A stretch of 64,000 nucleotides of DNA, taken from the NCBI GenBank assembly GCA_046327715.1, contig JAXLXY010000003.1, positions 62,001 through 126,000 on the forward strand, read 5' to 3'. The DNA is from JADJOM01 sp046327715 (GTDB taxonomy: Bacteria; Gemmatimonadota; Gemmatimonadetes; Gemmatimonadales; GWC2-71-9). A program made the translations under genes and the position numbers. Position 1 is the first letter of the stretch; every line of letters begins with the position of its first letter. Under the pieces are notes generated by a model that was not told the DNA's origin, did no database searches, and saw nothing but the letters and a program-made list of their open reading frames with translations. Positions 20,706 to 28,486 of this stretch are shown here, one piece after another.

Positions 20706-21417
20706 GCGTCTTCTGGTCATCGTCCCGACCTACAATGAGGCCACCAACCTGCCGCAGATCGTGCCGGCGATCCTCAAGCAGGATCCCCGGCTCGAGGTGC
20801 TGGTCGTGGACGACAACTCCCCGGACGGCACCGGGGACATCGCCGACCGGATGGCCCAGACCAAGACCCGGGTGCACGTGCTGCACCGGCAGGCCAAGGA
20901 GGGGCTGGGCCGGGCATACCTGGCCGGCTTCCAATGGGGCCTCGACCAGGGCTACCAGGCGATGTTCGAGATGGACGCCGACTTCTCCCACGACCCGGCC
21001 TTCCTGCCGCGGTTCCTGGTGGCCATCGAGGAGGCCGACCTGGTGCTCGGGTCGCGCTATGCCACCGGGGTGAATGTCATCAACTGGCCGATCTCCCGGC
21101 TGTTGCTCTCACTGGGCGCCAACCTCTACGCCCGCTGGATCACGGGGCTCCCCCTGAGCGATTCCACCGGGGGGTTCAAGTGCTTCCGGCGCGAGGTGCT
21201 GGAAGCGATCGATTTCTCGAAGGTCAAATCGAACGGCTACGCCTTCCAGATCGAGATGAGTTTCCGGGCGTGGAAGCGGGGTTTCCGGCTCAAGGAGATC
21301 CCGATCATCTTTCACGACCGGGTGGAAGGGCAGAGCAAGATGAGCAAGCGCATCGTGCGCGAGGCCATCTGGATGGTCTGGTGGCTGCGGCTGCAGGGTC
21401 TCCTGGGCAGGATCTGA
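20698..21417 (+). CDS. Polyprenol-phosphate mannosyl/glycosyltransferase (DPM1-like)
   Basis: A 239-residue soluble GT2 enzyme of the dolichol/polyprenol-phosphate mannose synthase type. It begins LLVIVPTYNEATNLP, has VVDDNSPDGTGDIAD, and carries an intact metal-binding motif in MDADFSHDP, with LGSRYATG after it. No C-terminal membrane helices are present, unlike the GT2 at 14325. The start is GTG 20698 with GGAGG 7 nt upstream, overlapping the YfhO stop. It likely provides the lipid-linked sugar used by YfhO. Mannose versus another hexose cannot be decided. Confidence 0.9.
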   Translation: MLERLLVIVPTYNEATNLPQIVPAILKQDPRLEVLVVDDNSPDGTGDIADRMAQTKTRVHVLHRQAKEGLGRAYLAGFQWGLDQGYQAMFEMDADFSHDPAFLPRFLVAIEEADLVLGSRYATGVNVINWPISRLLLSLGANLYARWITGLPLSDSTGGFKCFRREVLEAIDFSKVKSNGYAFQIEMSFRAWKRGFRLKEIPIIFHDRVEGQSKMSKRIVREAIWMVWWLRLQGLLGRI

Positions 21418-21420
21418 CCC

Positions 21421-22233
21421 ATGGACGGGATCGTCTTCTACAAGATGTCCGGCTCGGGCAACGACTTCATCATGCTCGACGGCCGCCACGTGGACCCGGC
21501 GTTCCTCACGGAGGAGCGGGTCCGGACCCTGTGCGACCGGCGACTGGGTGTCGGGGCCGATGGGCTGGTACTGCTCACCCCGGCGGCACCGGGAGAGGTC
21601 CGCATGGACTTCTGGAACTGCGATGGTTCCCGGGCCGACATGTGCGGCAACGCGGCCCTCTGCAGCACCCGGCTGGCCGCCCATCTGGAGATGGCTCCAG
21701 GCACCGGGCTCAAGCTGGTCACCCGGGCCGGGACGTTCCCGGTGCGGTGCCGGCCGGGGGCGGGGGAGCTGGCGGAGCTCAACCTGCCGGATTTCATCCT
21801 CCCGGCGCCCCCCCCGGGCCTGGAACCGGGCCCGGGCGAGACCCCGGGGTGTCTGGCCACCGTCGGCGTGCCGCACCTGGTGGTAGAGGTGGCCGACCTC
21901 GACCGGACCGACCTGATGGACCGTGGCCGGGTGCTCCGGCACCATTCGCTGCTCGGACCCGCGGGAGCCAACGTCAACTTCGTGGCATCCCGCGAGGGCC
22001 GCTGGCTCGTGCGGACCTACGAACGCGGGGTCGAGGGCGAGACGCTGGCGTGCGGGACGGGAGCGGTCGCCGCGGCCGTGGCGCTGGTGCAGTCGCGGAA
22101 GGCCCAGTTCCCGGTGGAGCTGGTCACCCGGAGCGGGCGGGTCCTCACCATCACTGCGACAGTGTCTGCTGGCCGGGCCACCCAGGTCTGGCTGATGGGC
22201 GAGGGGCGTCTGGTGTTCACCGGGGTGCTCTAG
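21421..22233 (+). CDS. dapF: Diaminopimelate epimerase
   Basis: A 270-residue cofactor-independent epimerase converting LL- to meso-diaminopimelate for lysine and peptidoglycan. The two catalytic thiols are Cys75 (DMCGNAALC) and Cys211 (LACGTGAVAAA); the N-terminal KMSGSGNDFIMLD is also diagnostic. The first active-site block has an extra Cys (Cys79) where many homologues carry Arg. It starts 3 nt after the preceding gene and closes the plus-strand run. Confidence 0.95.
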   Translation: MDGIVFYKMSGSGNDFIMLDGRHVDPAFLTEERVRTLCDRRLGVGADGLVLLTPAAPGEVRMDFWNCDGSRADMCGNAALCSTRLAAHLEMAPGTGLKLVTRAGTFPVRCRPGAGELAELNLPDFILPAPPPGLEPGPGETPGCLATVGVPHLVVEVADLDRTDLMDRGRVLRHHSLLGPAGANVNFVASREGRWLVRTYERGVEGETLACGTGAVAAAVALVQSRKAQFPVELVTRSGRVLTITATVSAGRATQVWLMGEGRLVFTGVL

Positions 22234-22333
22234 GCCCGGTTACTTGTCCGTAAGTCTATTCGGGGCAACCCATTACATCAGTAGCCCACGGCGCGGGTCG
22301 AGTTTTCCCCAACACTCCACAGGCAAACTTAAC

Positions 22334-22361
22334 ATAATACATATTATACGACATATATCAA
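22334..22361 (-). promoter_or_regulatory. Orphan sigma-70-like promoter in an AT-rich island
   Basis: On the minus strand TTGATA (22361-22356) and TATTAT (22339-22334) are separated by 16 nt, inside a 37-nt stretch (22325-22361) that is 81% AT. The same -10 hexamer occurs at the tRNA-Arg promoter. It would drive transcription into the dapF 3' region, where no gene is recognised, so the product would be a small or antisense RNA. Confidence 0.5.
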
Positions 22362-22622
22362 GGGGCCAATGAGACCGGCCCTCACGCCTCAACGATAAGG
22401 GCTGGCCCATCGGCGGCGAGCCCACATCACTTCCGCGCCTCGGGACGGGCCCAATGGCCGGGAAACGGACCTGGAGGTTGGAGCATCCGGCGTCCGGATG
22501 ATCCACCGGCCCACCCTTCCCCAGAGGGCTCGCTCCCGAAACGAGGCCGCCGTCACGGGGCCCGGATGGGGGCGGCGTGACGGCGGCACGAAGGTGTTTC
22601 GGCGAGGCGACGGGGACCGGAG

Positions 22623-22638
22623 GGTCCCCCTGGGGACC
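22623..22638 (-). terminator. GC hairpin downstream of the TPR gene
   Basis: GGTCCCC (22623-22629) pairs perfectly with GGGGACC (22632-22638) across a 2-nt loop, 10 nt after the TPR stop. A 2-nt loop is tight, so the end pair probably opens. No U-tract follows. Likely a transcript end or 3' stabiliser. Confidence 0.4.
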
Positions 22639-22647
22639 GGAGGAGCC

Positions 22648-23319
22648 CTAGGGCTGGCCGGCGGTCAGCTCCGAGAGTCGGACGGTCGCCTCGGTCTGGG
22701 AGGGCGAATCCGGGAAGTCCTTGATGATCTGCCGGTAGGCGGCGACCGCCTTGGCCGTGTCGCCCGCCGTCGTCCACGCCCGGCCGGCGTCCAGCAGCAA
22801 CTCGGTCCGGAGGTACGGGACCTCCGCGGCCGTGGACCCGGTGGTATACGCCTGGGCCGCGTCCTGGGGCCGCTTCGCGTTCTCGAGGGCGCGACCCAGC
22901 AGGCCGTACGCCGGGGCCCGGAACTCACTCGAAGGGTTCCCCTTCAGGAACTCCTCCAGCGCCACCGCGGCCAGTTCGTGCTGGCCGTTCACCAGGCGGA
23001 CCTGGTTGAGGCTCATGACGGCCTCCTGCCCGGCCCGGGTCCCGCCGTAGGTGGTGATCACCTTCTGGAGCTCGCTCGCGGCCAGCGGGAGGTTCCCCGA
23101 TTCCGCGATGCCCCGGGCCTGCTCCAGCGCCCGGCTCGCGAACTCCTCCTTGCGCTTGCCGCTCAGCACAGTGAACCAGGCGATGATGGCAATGGCCACC
23201 ACGGCCCCGCCGATCGCGAGGTAGCGGTTGACGGGCTGATCGATCCAGCGAGCCGAGGCGGACGGCGCGGCCTTGGGGGCCGGCGTGGACTTGGCGGTGA
23301 CTTCGGCGGTGGCGGCCAT
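22648..23319 (-). CDS. Membrane-anchored tetratricopeptide repeat protein
   Basis: A 223-residue protein with a cytoplasmic Ala/Pro-rich N-terminus and one transmembrane helix (about residues 32-52, core YLAIGGAVVAIAIIAWF). The extracytoplasmic domain is built of TPR-like helical pairs (for example AASELQKVITTYGG, AAVALEEFLKGNP, AVAAYRQIIKDFPDS). This layout matches YfgM/TolA-associated TPR_21 proteins, which act as ancillary factors at the Sec translocon or in envelope stress; the match is by architecture only. GGAAGA precedes the ATG. The tRNA-Arg gene lies just upstream on the same strand. Confidence 0.75.
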   Translation of the reverse strand: MAATAEVTAKSTPAPKAAPSASARWIDQPVNRYLAIGGAVVAIAIIAWFTVLSGKRKEEFASRALEQARGIAESGNLPLAASELQKVITTYGGTRAGQEAVMSLNQVRLVNGQHELAAVALEEFLKGNPSSEFRAPAYGLLGRALENAKRPQDAAQAYTTGSTAAEVPYLRTELLLDAGRAWTTAGDTAKAVAAYRQIIKDFPDSPSQTEATVRLSELTAGQP

Positions 23320-23380
23320 CGTTCTTCCGTGCGCGGTCAGGAACGCGGGGCACCCATCTGCATGGTGTGCCCCAGTGAGG

Positions 23381-23454
23381 TGCCCCCGAGACGATTCGAA
23401 CGTCCGACCAACGGTTTAGGAAACCGCTGCTCTATCCAGCTGAGCTACGGGGGC
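23381..23454 (-). tRNA. tRNA-Arg(CCT)
   Basis: On the minus strand a full cloverleaf is visible: 7-bp acceptor GCCCCCG/CGGGGGC, D-arm GCTCAGCTGGATAGAGC, anticodon stem GCGGT/ACCGT with loop TTCCTAA (anticodon CCT, reading AGG), a 5-nt variable loop, T-arm with TTCGAAT, and discriminator A. CCA is not encoded. A strong promoter sits about 11 nt upstream. Confidence 0.96.
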
Positions 23455-23464
23455 CAAGCCTTTG

Positions 23465-23494
23465 ATAATAGCCGTCTTGCCCGTGCTCCGTCAA
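23465..23494 (-). promoter_or_regulatory. Promoter of tRNA-Arg(CCT)
   Basis: Minus strand: TTGACG (23494-23489), an 18-nt spacer, then TATTAT (23470-23465), ending 10 nt before the mature tRNA 5' end. Both hexamers match the sigma-70 consensus at 5 of 6 positions. It lies just downstream of the apt stop. Confidence 0.7.
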
Positions 23495-23501
23495 CGAGTG
23501 C

Positions 23502-24029
23502 TCAGAGCGGGTGCACCACGTGGACCGGGGCGCCCCGCAGCCTGGTGTCGCCCTGGAGCCCGCCGATCGACAGGAGGAAGGACCAGCCGACCACCGTGCC
23601 CCCGAGCCGCCGGACCAGTTCCCCCGCCGCTTCCGCCGTCCCGCCAGTGGCCAGGACGTCATCGACCACGAGGACCCGGGATCCGGGCGGGCAGGCATCC
23701 TGATGGGCCTCGAGCGAGTCGATGCCGTACTCCAGCTGGTACTCGTGCCGGATGGTCTTCCATGGCAGCTTGCCGGGCTTGCGCAGCGGGATGAAGCCGG
23801 CCCCCAGCGTCACCGCCACCGGAGCGGCAAGGATGAACCCGCGCGCCTCGATGCCCACCACATGGGTGATGCCGGACGCCCGGAATGGCTCGGCCAGTGC
23901 CTCGCGCACCTGCCGGAAGAGCAGCCCGTTCTGGAGCACGGGTGTGATGTCCTGGAAGACGATGCCCGGCTTGGGGTAGTCGGGGATCGCGCGCAGGGTC
24001 TGGCGCAGGAGTTCAGTCAGGTTGGCCAT
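23502..24029 (-). CDS. apt: Adenine phosphoribosyltransferase
   Basis: A 175-residue purine-salvage enzyme that converts adenine and PRPP to AMP. The PRPP-binding motif VLVVDDVLATGGTAEA is intact near residue 125, and the N-terminal IPDYPKPGIVFQDITPVL and GIEARGFILAAPVA are characteristic. Length is normal. It lies 38 nt after acyP in the same direction; no clear promoter was found between them. Confidence 0.95.
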   Translation of the reverse strand: MANLTELLRQTLRAIPDYPKPGIVFQDITPVLQNGLLFRQVREALAEPFRASGITHVVGIEARGFILAAPVAVTLGAGFIPLRKPGKLPWKTIRHEYQLEYGIDSLEAHQDACPPGSRVLVVDDVLATGGTAEAAGELVRRLGGTVVGWSFLLSIGGLQGDTRLRGAPVHVVHPL

Positions 24030-24067
24030 GGAGTCGTTCGAGATTGTGGTTTGTGCGAAAACGCCAA

Positions 24068-24337
24068 CTATTTGATTTCAAAAGACTTGTACTGCTCACT
24101 TTCATCCGAAATCTCGTGCGTCGTCACTCCTGTCACGATTGCACGTTGCGGCCCGCGGGCCAGGGCCCGTCCCAGTTCGGCGAGGGCGGTCGCCGCCCCC
24201 TGTCCCAGGACCTCGACCCGCCCGTCCGGCAGGTTGCGCACCCACCCGGTCAGCCCGAGTCCCGTGGCCGTCCGCCGGACGAAGTAGCGAAAGCCCACGC
24301 CCTGCACCTGGCCAGCGACCAGCCAGCCGCAGGTCAC
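24068..24337 (-). CDS. acyP: Acylphosphatase
   Basis: An 89-residue enzyme that hydrolyses acyl phosphates. The active-site loop VQGVGFRYFVRRTA carries catalytic Arg17, and GWVRNLPDGRVEV carries Asn35. The start is GTG 24337, overlapping the dedA stop by GTGA; a longer frame upstream has no family support. Length is typical. Confidence 0.92.
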   Translation of the reverse strand: MTCGWLVAGQVQGVGFRYFVRRTATGLGLTGWVRNLPDGRVEVLGQGAATALAELGRALARGPQRAIVTGVTTHEISDESEQYKSFEIK

Positions 24338-24981
24338 GGCGCCTGGGGCCGGCGGAGGGCCACCTTGGCCCATTCGATCGCGATGGGCAGGAGCGAGATG
24401 CCGATGATCCCCATGACGACCAGACTGAAGTTCTCCCGGACGACCTGCAGATTGCCGAAGAAGTACCCGGCCCCCACGAACAACCCGACCCACGCGGCAC
24501 TTCCGGCCAGGCTCATGGACACGAACCGGCCATAGGGCATCGCGCCCACCCCGGCCACGAAGGGGGCGAAGGTCCGGATGATGGGCAGAAACCGCGCCAG
24601 GATGACGGTCTTCCGTCCATGCCGGTCATAGAAGCTGTGGGTCTTGTCCAGGTACTCCCGCTTGAGGAAGCGGATGTTCCCGCCGAAGGCCCGGGGGCCG
24701 ATGTACCGCCCCACCCAGTAGTTCGTCGAGTCACCCAGCACCGACGCCGAAAACAGCAGCAGGAAGAGGAGCCCCGGGTGCAGGTCGCCCATGCCCGCGA
24801 AGGTCCCGGCGGCGAACAGCAGGGAGTCCCCCGGGAGGAACGGGGTAACCACCAGCCCGGTCTCGCAGAAGATGATCAGGAACAGGATCGCGTAGGTCCA
24901 CGTCCCGTACGCGGCGATCAGCTCGCTCAGGTGGGTGTCGAGGTGCAGAAACAGGTCGATGAAGTCCTTCAACAGCTCCAT
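24334..24981 (-). CDS. DedA/VTT-family membrane protein
   Basis: A 215-residue polytopic protein of the DedA (SNARE-associated, VTT) family. Diagnostic features are ETGLVVTPFLPGDSLLF near residue 42, the conserved GRYIGPRAF and RFLPIIRTFAPFVAG. DedA proteins support membrane homeostasis; some recycle undecaprenyl phosphate or flip phosphatidylethanolamine. The ATG at 24981 gives the usual length. It lies 11 nt after pcm. Confidence 0.92.
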   Translation of the reverse strand: MELLKDFIDLFLHLDTHLSELIAAYGTWTYAILFLIIFCETGLVVTPFLPGDSLLFAAGTFAGMGDLHPGLLFLLLFSASVLGDSTNYWVGRYIGPRAFGGNIRFLKREYLDKTHSFYDRHGRKTVILARFLPIIRTFAPFVAGVGAMPYGRFVSMSLAGSAAWVGLFVGAGYFFGNLQVVRENFSLVVMGIIGISLLPIAIEWAKVALRRPQAP

Positions 24982-24992
24982 GGCCGCTCCGG

Positions 24993-25670
24993 TCAGTGGG
25001 CATCCCCTGCAAAGCCGAACTGTCCGATCAGGGGCACGAATCGGACATCGCTGACCGTCTGGCAATCCACGTGCCCGTCCGGCGCCCGGGTGCAGAGGGT
25101 GAGGGCCTGGGCGCCGCGGTCCCCGATCGGGACGATCAGGCGGCCGCCCGGGGCCAGCTGGTCCACGAGCGGCTGTGGCACCTCCGGCGAGCCCGCCGAC
25201 ACGATGATGGCATCGTAGGGCGCGTAGGGTCGCCAGCCGAGGGTCCCGTCGCCCACCATGACCGACACGTTCTTGACGCCGGCGGCGGTGAGGGCCTCCC
25301 TGGCGCGCTGCGCCAGCGGCGCCAGCCGCTCGATCGAGAAGACCTGCTCTGCGCACTGGGCCAGCAGCGCCGTCTGGTATCCGGAGCCGGTGCCCACTTC
25401 GAGGACCCGTTCGCCTCCCGTCAGCCGCGCCAGCTCCAGCGACCGGGCCTGGACCCACGGTTGCGAGATGGTCTGGCCGCCGCCGATGGGCAGGGCCGAG
25501 TCTTCATAGGCGCGGTGCCGGACGCTCTCGGGGACAAAGAGGTGCCTCGGCACCAGGGAGACCGCCCGGAGCACGGCGAGGTCCTTGATCCCCTTGGCCG
25601 ACAGCTCCGCCACCAGCTGGGCGCGGTAGCCGCCGAATCCGTCGGCTTCCCCTACCCTTCGAGCGACCAT
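24993..25670 (-). CDS. pcm: Protein-L-isoaspartate O-methyltransferase
   Basis: A 225-residue SAM-dependent enzyme that methylates isoaspartyl residues to start protein repair. The SAM site VLEVGTGSGYQTALLA, the PIGGGQTISQPW active-site segment and the DAIIVSAGSPEVP motif are all visible. The ATG at 25670 lies inside the 3' end of surE (19-nt overlap). surE-pcm pairing is common across bacteria. Confidence 0.95.
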   Translation of the reverse strand: MVARRVGEADGFGGYRAQLVAELSAKGIKDLAVLRAVSLVPRHLFVPESVRHRAYEDSALPIGGGQTISQPWVQARSLELARLTGGERVLEVGTGSGYQTALLAQCAEQVFSIERLAPLAQRAREALTAAGVKNVSVMVGDGTLGWRPYAPYDAIIVSAGSPEVPQPLVDQLAPGGRLIVPIGDRGAQALTLCTRAPDGHVDCQTVSDVRFVPLIGQFGFAGDAH

Positions 25671-26407
25671 CCCCGCACCGTTTCCAGGAGGTCGTAGTTG
25701 GTGAGGTCCATGTGCAGCGGGGTGATGCTGATGTAGTCGTGGGCGACCGCATGGTGGTCCGACTCTGCCCCGCCGGTCCAGTGAATCGACCCCCCGCCGA
25801 TCCAGAAGATCTCCCGGCCCCAGGGGTCTTTCATGCGGGTCAGGGATTCCTTGAAGTACCGGCTGCCGAGGCTGGTGACCTTGATGCCCTTCACGCCGGC
25901 CGCCCCGCAAGGCGGCAGGTTGATGTTCAGGAGCGCGGCGGCGGGGAAGGCCTCGACGCGGGTGATGCGTCGGACCAGGTCCGCCAGCAGGCTGCGGTAG
26001 CTCTGCAGGGTCTCGAGGTCGCTCGCCGGGCCCGCGAACGAGATGGCCACGCTGGGCACGCCCAAGGTGACGCCCTCCATCGCGGCGGCCACGGTCCCGC
26101 TGTAGAGCACGTCCTCGCCCATGTTGGGGCCGTGGTTGACGCCGCTGAAGACGAAGCTCGGCCGCTCCGTGAGGAGCTCGCCCAGGGCCAGCAGCACGCA
26201 GTCGGTGGGGGTGCCATCCACCTGGAACGACCCGTCGGGCCGGCGCGCGGGCCGGAGGGGGCGGTGCATGGTGAGGCTGTGGGAGGTCCCGCTCTGCTCC
26301 CGGTCCGGGGCGACGACGGTCACCTGCCCCACCGACTGGCAGACGTCCGCCAGCAGGGCCAGCCCGGGGGCCAGGATCCCGTCGTCGTTGGAGACCAGGA
26401 TGTGCAT
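25652..26407 (-). CDS. surE: 5'/3'-nucleotidase SurE
   Basis: A 251-residue metal-dependent nucleotidase that dephosphorylates nucleoside monophosphates and short polyphosphates. The metal site SNDDG (Asp8, Asp9), the APDREQSGTSHSLT loop and GVNHGPNMGEDVLYSGTVAA identify it. The ATG is preceded, 9 nt away, by a TATCTT box rather than a Shine-Dalgarno sequence, so translation may be leaderless. Confidence 0.95.
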   Translation of the reverse strand: MHILVSNDDGILAPGLALLADVCQSVGQVTVVAPDREQSGTSHSLTMHRPLRPARRPDGSFQVDGTPTDCVLLALGELLTERPSFVFSGVNHGPNMGEDVLYSGTVAAAMEGVTLGVPSVAISFAGPASDLETLQSYRSLLADLVRRITRVEAFPAAALLNINLPPCGAAGVKGIKVTSLGSRYFKESLTRMKDPWGREIFWIGGGSIHWTGGAESDHHAVAHDYISITPLHMDLTNYDLLETVRGWSLEG

Positions 26408-26414
26408 GGGATCA

Positions 26415-26422
26415 GGAAGATA
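26415..26422 (-). promoter_or_regulatory. TATCTTCC box upstream of surE
   Basis: Minus-strand TATCTTCC, with the TATCTT part ending 9 nt before the surE ATG. The same octamer recurs before the DUF512 gene and the 90-residue ORF, with close variants before uvrC and prfB. Interpreted as a -10 element giving near-leaderless mRNA; no matching -35 is visible. Confidence 0.45.
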
Positions 26423-26437
26423 GCGGCGCCCGCCCGC

Positions 26438-26818
26438 TTATTCCTCCAGGGGGTCCCGCCGTGGAGGGGGCACCTTGCCGTCGAGGATGTCCACGATCTC
26501 CTCGACCGCCTCTCGCAGCTCGCGCAGGGTCTCCCGCTCGGTGGCGGTCCGTGCCGCGCCTCGGAGTTCGCCGGTCCGGCGGTAGTGCTCGATCCGCTGC
26601 CGGGCGCCCTCGATGGTGTACTTCTCGGTGTAGAGCAGGTGCTTGACGAGCATGATCAGCTCGACTTCGCGGCTCTTGTAGACCCGGTTGCCGGAGCGGT
26701 TCTTGGCGGGATTCAGGAAGCGGAACTGGCTCTCCCAGTACCGCAGCACGTGCGGCTTCAGGTCGGTGAGGGCGCACACCTCACCGATGCTGAAGAATTC
26801 CTGGACCGGCCGCGCCAT
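26438..26818 (-). CDS. MerR-family transcriptional regulator
   Basis: A 126-residue DNA-binding protein. The N-terminal winged HTH of the MerR type reads FFSIGEVCALTDLKPHVLRYWE, followed by RSGNRVYKSREVELIMLVK and a short Glu/Arg-rich dimerisation helix. No effector-binding domain or Cys cluster is present, so it is not a metal sensor. It starts 2 nt after gpsA. Its target is unknown; a similar stand-alone MerR is often found near gpsA/surE in related genomes, as I recall. Confidence 0.88.
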   Translation of the reverse strand: MARPVQEFFSIGEVCALTDLKPHVLRYWESQFRFLNPAKNRSGNRVYKSREVELIMLVKHLLYTEKYTIEGARQRIEHYRRTGELRGAARTATERETLRELREAVEEIVDILDGKVPPPRRDPLEE

Positions 26819-26820
26819 GG

Positions 26821-27819
26821 TCAACGCCACTGCTCCGACTTGAGGGTTCGTTCCATCAGGTCTGCCACCGCCTGCCGCGGAGGTTTGTCGTCGAACAGGA
26901 TCGCCGCCACCTGGGCGCAGATCGGGAGCTCCACCCCGTGCCGGGCCGCCAGCGCCAGGGCCCCGCGCGCCGTCGTGGCGCCCTCCGCCACGCTGCGGTG
27001 GGCCGCCGAATATCCCGCCAGGGTCTGACCCGCGGCCAGTGCCATGCCGAGCGCGCGATTGCGGCTGAGCGTGCCGGTCGTCGTCAGGATGAGGTCGCCC
27101 ATCCCGGCGAGTCCCGCGAACGTGAGCGGGTCCGCCCCCATCGCCACGCCGAGCCGGGTGATTTCCGCCAACCCGCGGGTGATGAGCGCCGCTCGCGGGT
27201 TGTTCCCCAGCCCGAGGCCCTCGAGGATGCCGGCGGCGATCGCGATCACGTTCTTGAGGGCGGCCGCCAGCTCCACCCCGACCACGTCGTGGTGCGTGTA
27301 CACCCGGAACCGCGGGGTCGCGAACAGCTCCTGCGTGCTGCGTGCCGCCTCGGGATCCCGCGCGGCGGCGACCACCGCCGTCGGCTGGCCCTGGAACACC
27401 TCCAGCGCAAAGCTCGGCCCCGACAACGCCGCCACCGGGTGACCCGGCAGGACCGCGGCGAGGACCTCCGACATCAGGGCCAGGCTCCCGGGCTCGATGC
27501 CCTTGGTGGCGGTCGCCAGGATCGTCCCTGCCCCGAGTCCGGGCCGGCATCGCTCCAGCACGCCACGCAGCACATGGCTCGGTGCCACCGCCACCACCAT
27601 CGCCGCCCCGGTGACCGCCTCCGCCGCATCCGGGAGGGCCTGGAGCGAGGGGGCCAGCGAACACCCCGGCAGGAACACGGGGTTCTCGTGCCGTCGGTTG
27701 ACGGCCTCGACGACCTCGGCCTCGTAGGCCCAGAGCCTGACCTCATGGCCCTTCCGGGCCAGGAGGTCGGCCAGGGTGGTCCCCCAGCTGCCCGCGCCCA
27801 GGACCGCGACCCGCGTCAT
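26821..27819 (-). CDS. gpsA: NAD(P)H-dependent glycerol-3-phosphate dehydrogenase
   Basis: A 332-residue cytoplasmic enzyme reducing dihydroxyacetone phosphate to sn-glycerol-3-phosphate for phospholipid synthesis. The Rossmann loop GAGSWGTTLA (residues 8-17), ALSGPSFALEV, the catalytic-Lys segment AALKNVIAIAAGI and GLAGMGDLILT are all present. Its ATG overlaps the plsY stop, so the G3P maker and the G3P acyltransferase are coupled. Confidence 0.96.
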   Translation of the reverse strand: MTRVAVLGAGSWGTTLADLLARKGHEVRLWAYEAEVVEAVNRRHENPVFLPGCSLAPSLQALPDAAEAVTGAAMVVAVAPSHVLRGVLERCRPGLGAGTILATATKGIEPGSLALMSEVLAAVLPGHPVAALSGPSFALEVFQGQPTAVVAAARDPEAARSTQELFATPRFRVYTHHDVVGVELAAALKNVIAIAAGILEGLGLGNNPRAALITRGLAEITRLGVAMGADPLTFAGLAGMGDLILTTTGTLSRNRALGMALAAGQTLAGYSAAHRSVAEGATTARGALALAARHGVELPICAQVAAILFDDKPPRQAVADLMERTLKSEQWR

Positions 27820-28448
27820 GCCGCGGGGGTCGTGGGTCGGGGGCCCGCCCGCTTGCCGAAGCGGTTTTCGGTGCCGGCCAGCAACCGCTGGATGTTCGAG
27901 CGGTGCTTCCAGATGATGAACGCGGCCACCAGCACATCGAGCCCGAGCCCAGCCACCGTTCGCCGCGACGGATAGAGCAGGACATCCGCGATCGGGAAGA
28001 CCGCTGCACTCGCGATCGACCCGACGGAGACGTAGCCGGTCGCCCAGACCAGCACCGCCCAGACCAGTGCGGCGATCCCGACCGCCGCCGGTGCCAGGGC
28101 GAGCAGCATGCCGGCCGCCGTCGCCACCCCCTTCCCGCCCTTGAACGAGACGAAGGGCGAGAGGGTGTGTCCCACCATCGCGGCCACCCCGCACAGGGTG
28201 GGGAATTCCGGCAGCGCCGCGGATCGTGGCCCGAACAGCACCACCGGCACGGCACCCTTCGCGACGTCGATCAGCCCGACCGGCACGGCGAACTTCCAGC
28301 CCATCACCCGGTACAGGTTGGTTGCTCCGAGGTTCCTGCTGCCGTGTTCCCGGAGGTCGATCCCCCGGAACCAGCGGCCCGCCAGGTAACTCGTCGGCAG
28401 GGCACCCAGCAGGTACGACACCCCCAACCAGAGCAGCGCTGCGCTCAT
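27816..28448 (-). CDS. plsY: Glycerol-3-phosphate acyltransferase PlsY
   Basis: A 210-residue integral membrane enzyme that transfers acyl groups from acyl-phosphate to G3P, the first step of phospholipid synthesis in the PlsX/PlsY route. Motifs LLGALPTSYLAG, GSRNLGATN and FKGGKGVATAAG are intact, with about five hydrophobic helices. It overlaps gpsA (ATGA) and follows der by 38 nt. Confidence 0.96.
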   Translation of the reverse strand: MSAALLWLGVSYLLGALPTSYLAGRWFRGIDLREHGSRNLGATNLYRVMGWKFAVPVGLIDVAKGAVPVVLFGPRSAALPEFPTLCGVAAMVGHTLSPFVSFKGGKGVATAAGMLLALAPAAVGIAALVWAVLVWATGYVSVGSIASAAVFPIADVLLYPSRRTVAGLGLDVLVAAFIIWKHRSNIQRLLAGTENRFGKRAGPRPTTPAA

Positions 28449-28486
28449 GACGCCCTTTCTATCGTCGCTCGGGTCCCGTGGGGCCC

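Larger units (their letters stand above)
22234..22647. other. Intergenic gap between dapF and the TPR gene
   Basis: These 414 nt separate two convergent transcription units and hold no convincing gene; short ORFs here are unsupported by codon pattern or start context. Contents seen: an AT-rich island (22325-22361) with promoter-like hexamers, two DnaA-box-like 9-mers in TTTTCCCCA and CTCCACA (22302-22321), and a GC hairpin near 22630 serving the TPR gene. The rest is unremarkable GC-rich sequence. Confidence 0.6.

Noticed and set aside
22302..22361. Chromosome origin (oriC) at the AT island
   Set aside because: Only two degenerate DnaA-like 9-mers, and no dnaA, dnaN, gyrB, parAB or rnpA-rpmH nearby.
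22273..22506. A 77-codon minus-strand ORF in the dapF-TPR gap
   Set aside because: No ribosome-binding site, crosses the AT island, and composition is unlike neighbouring genes.
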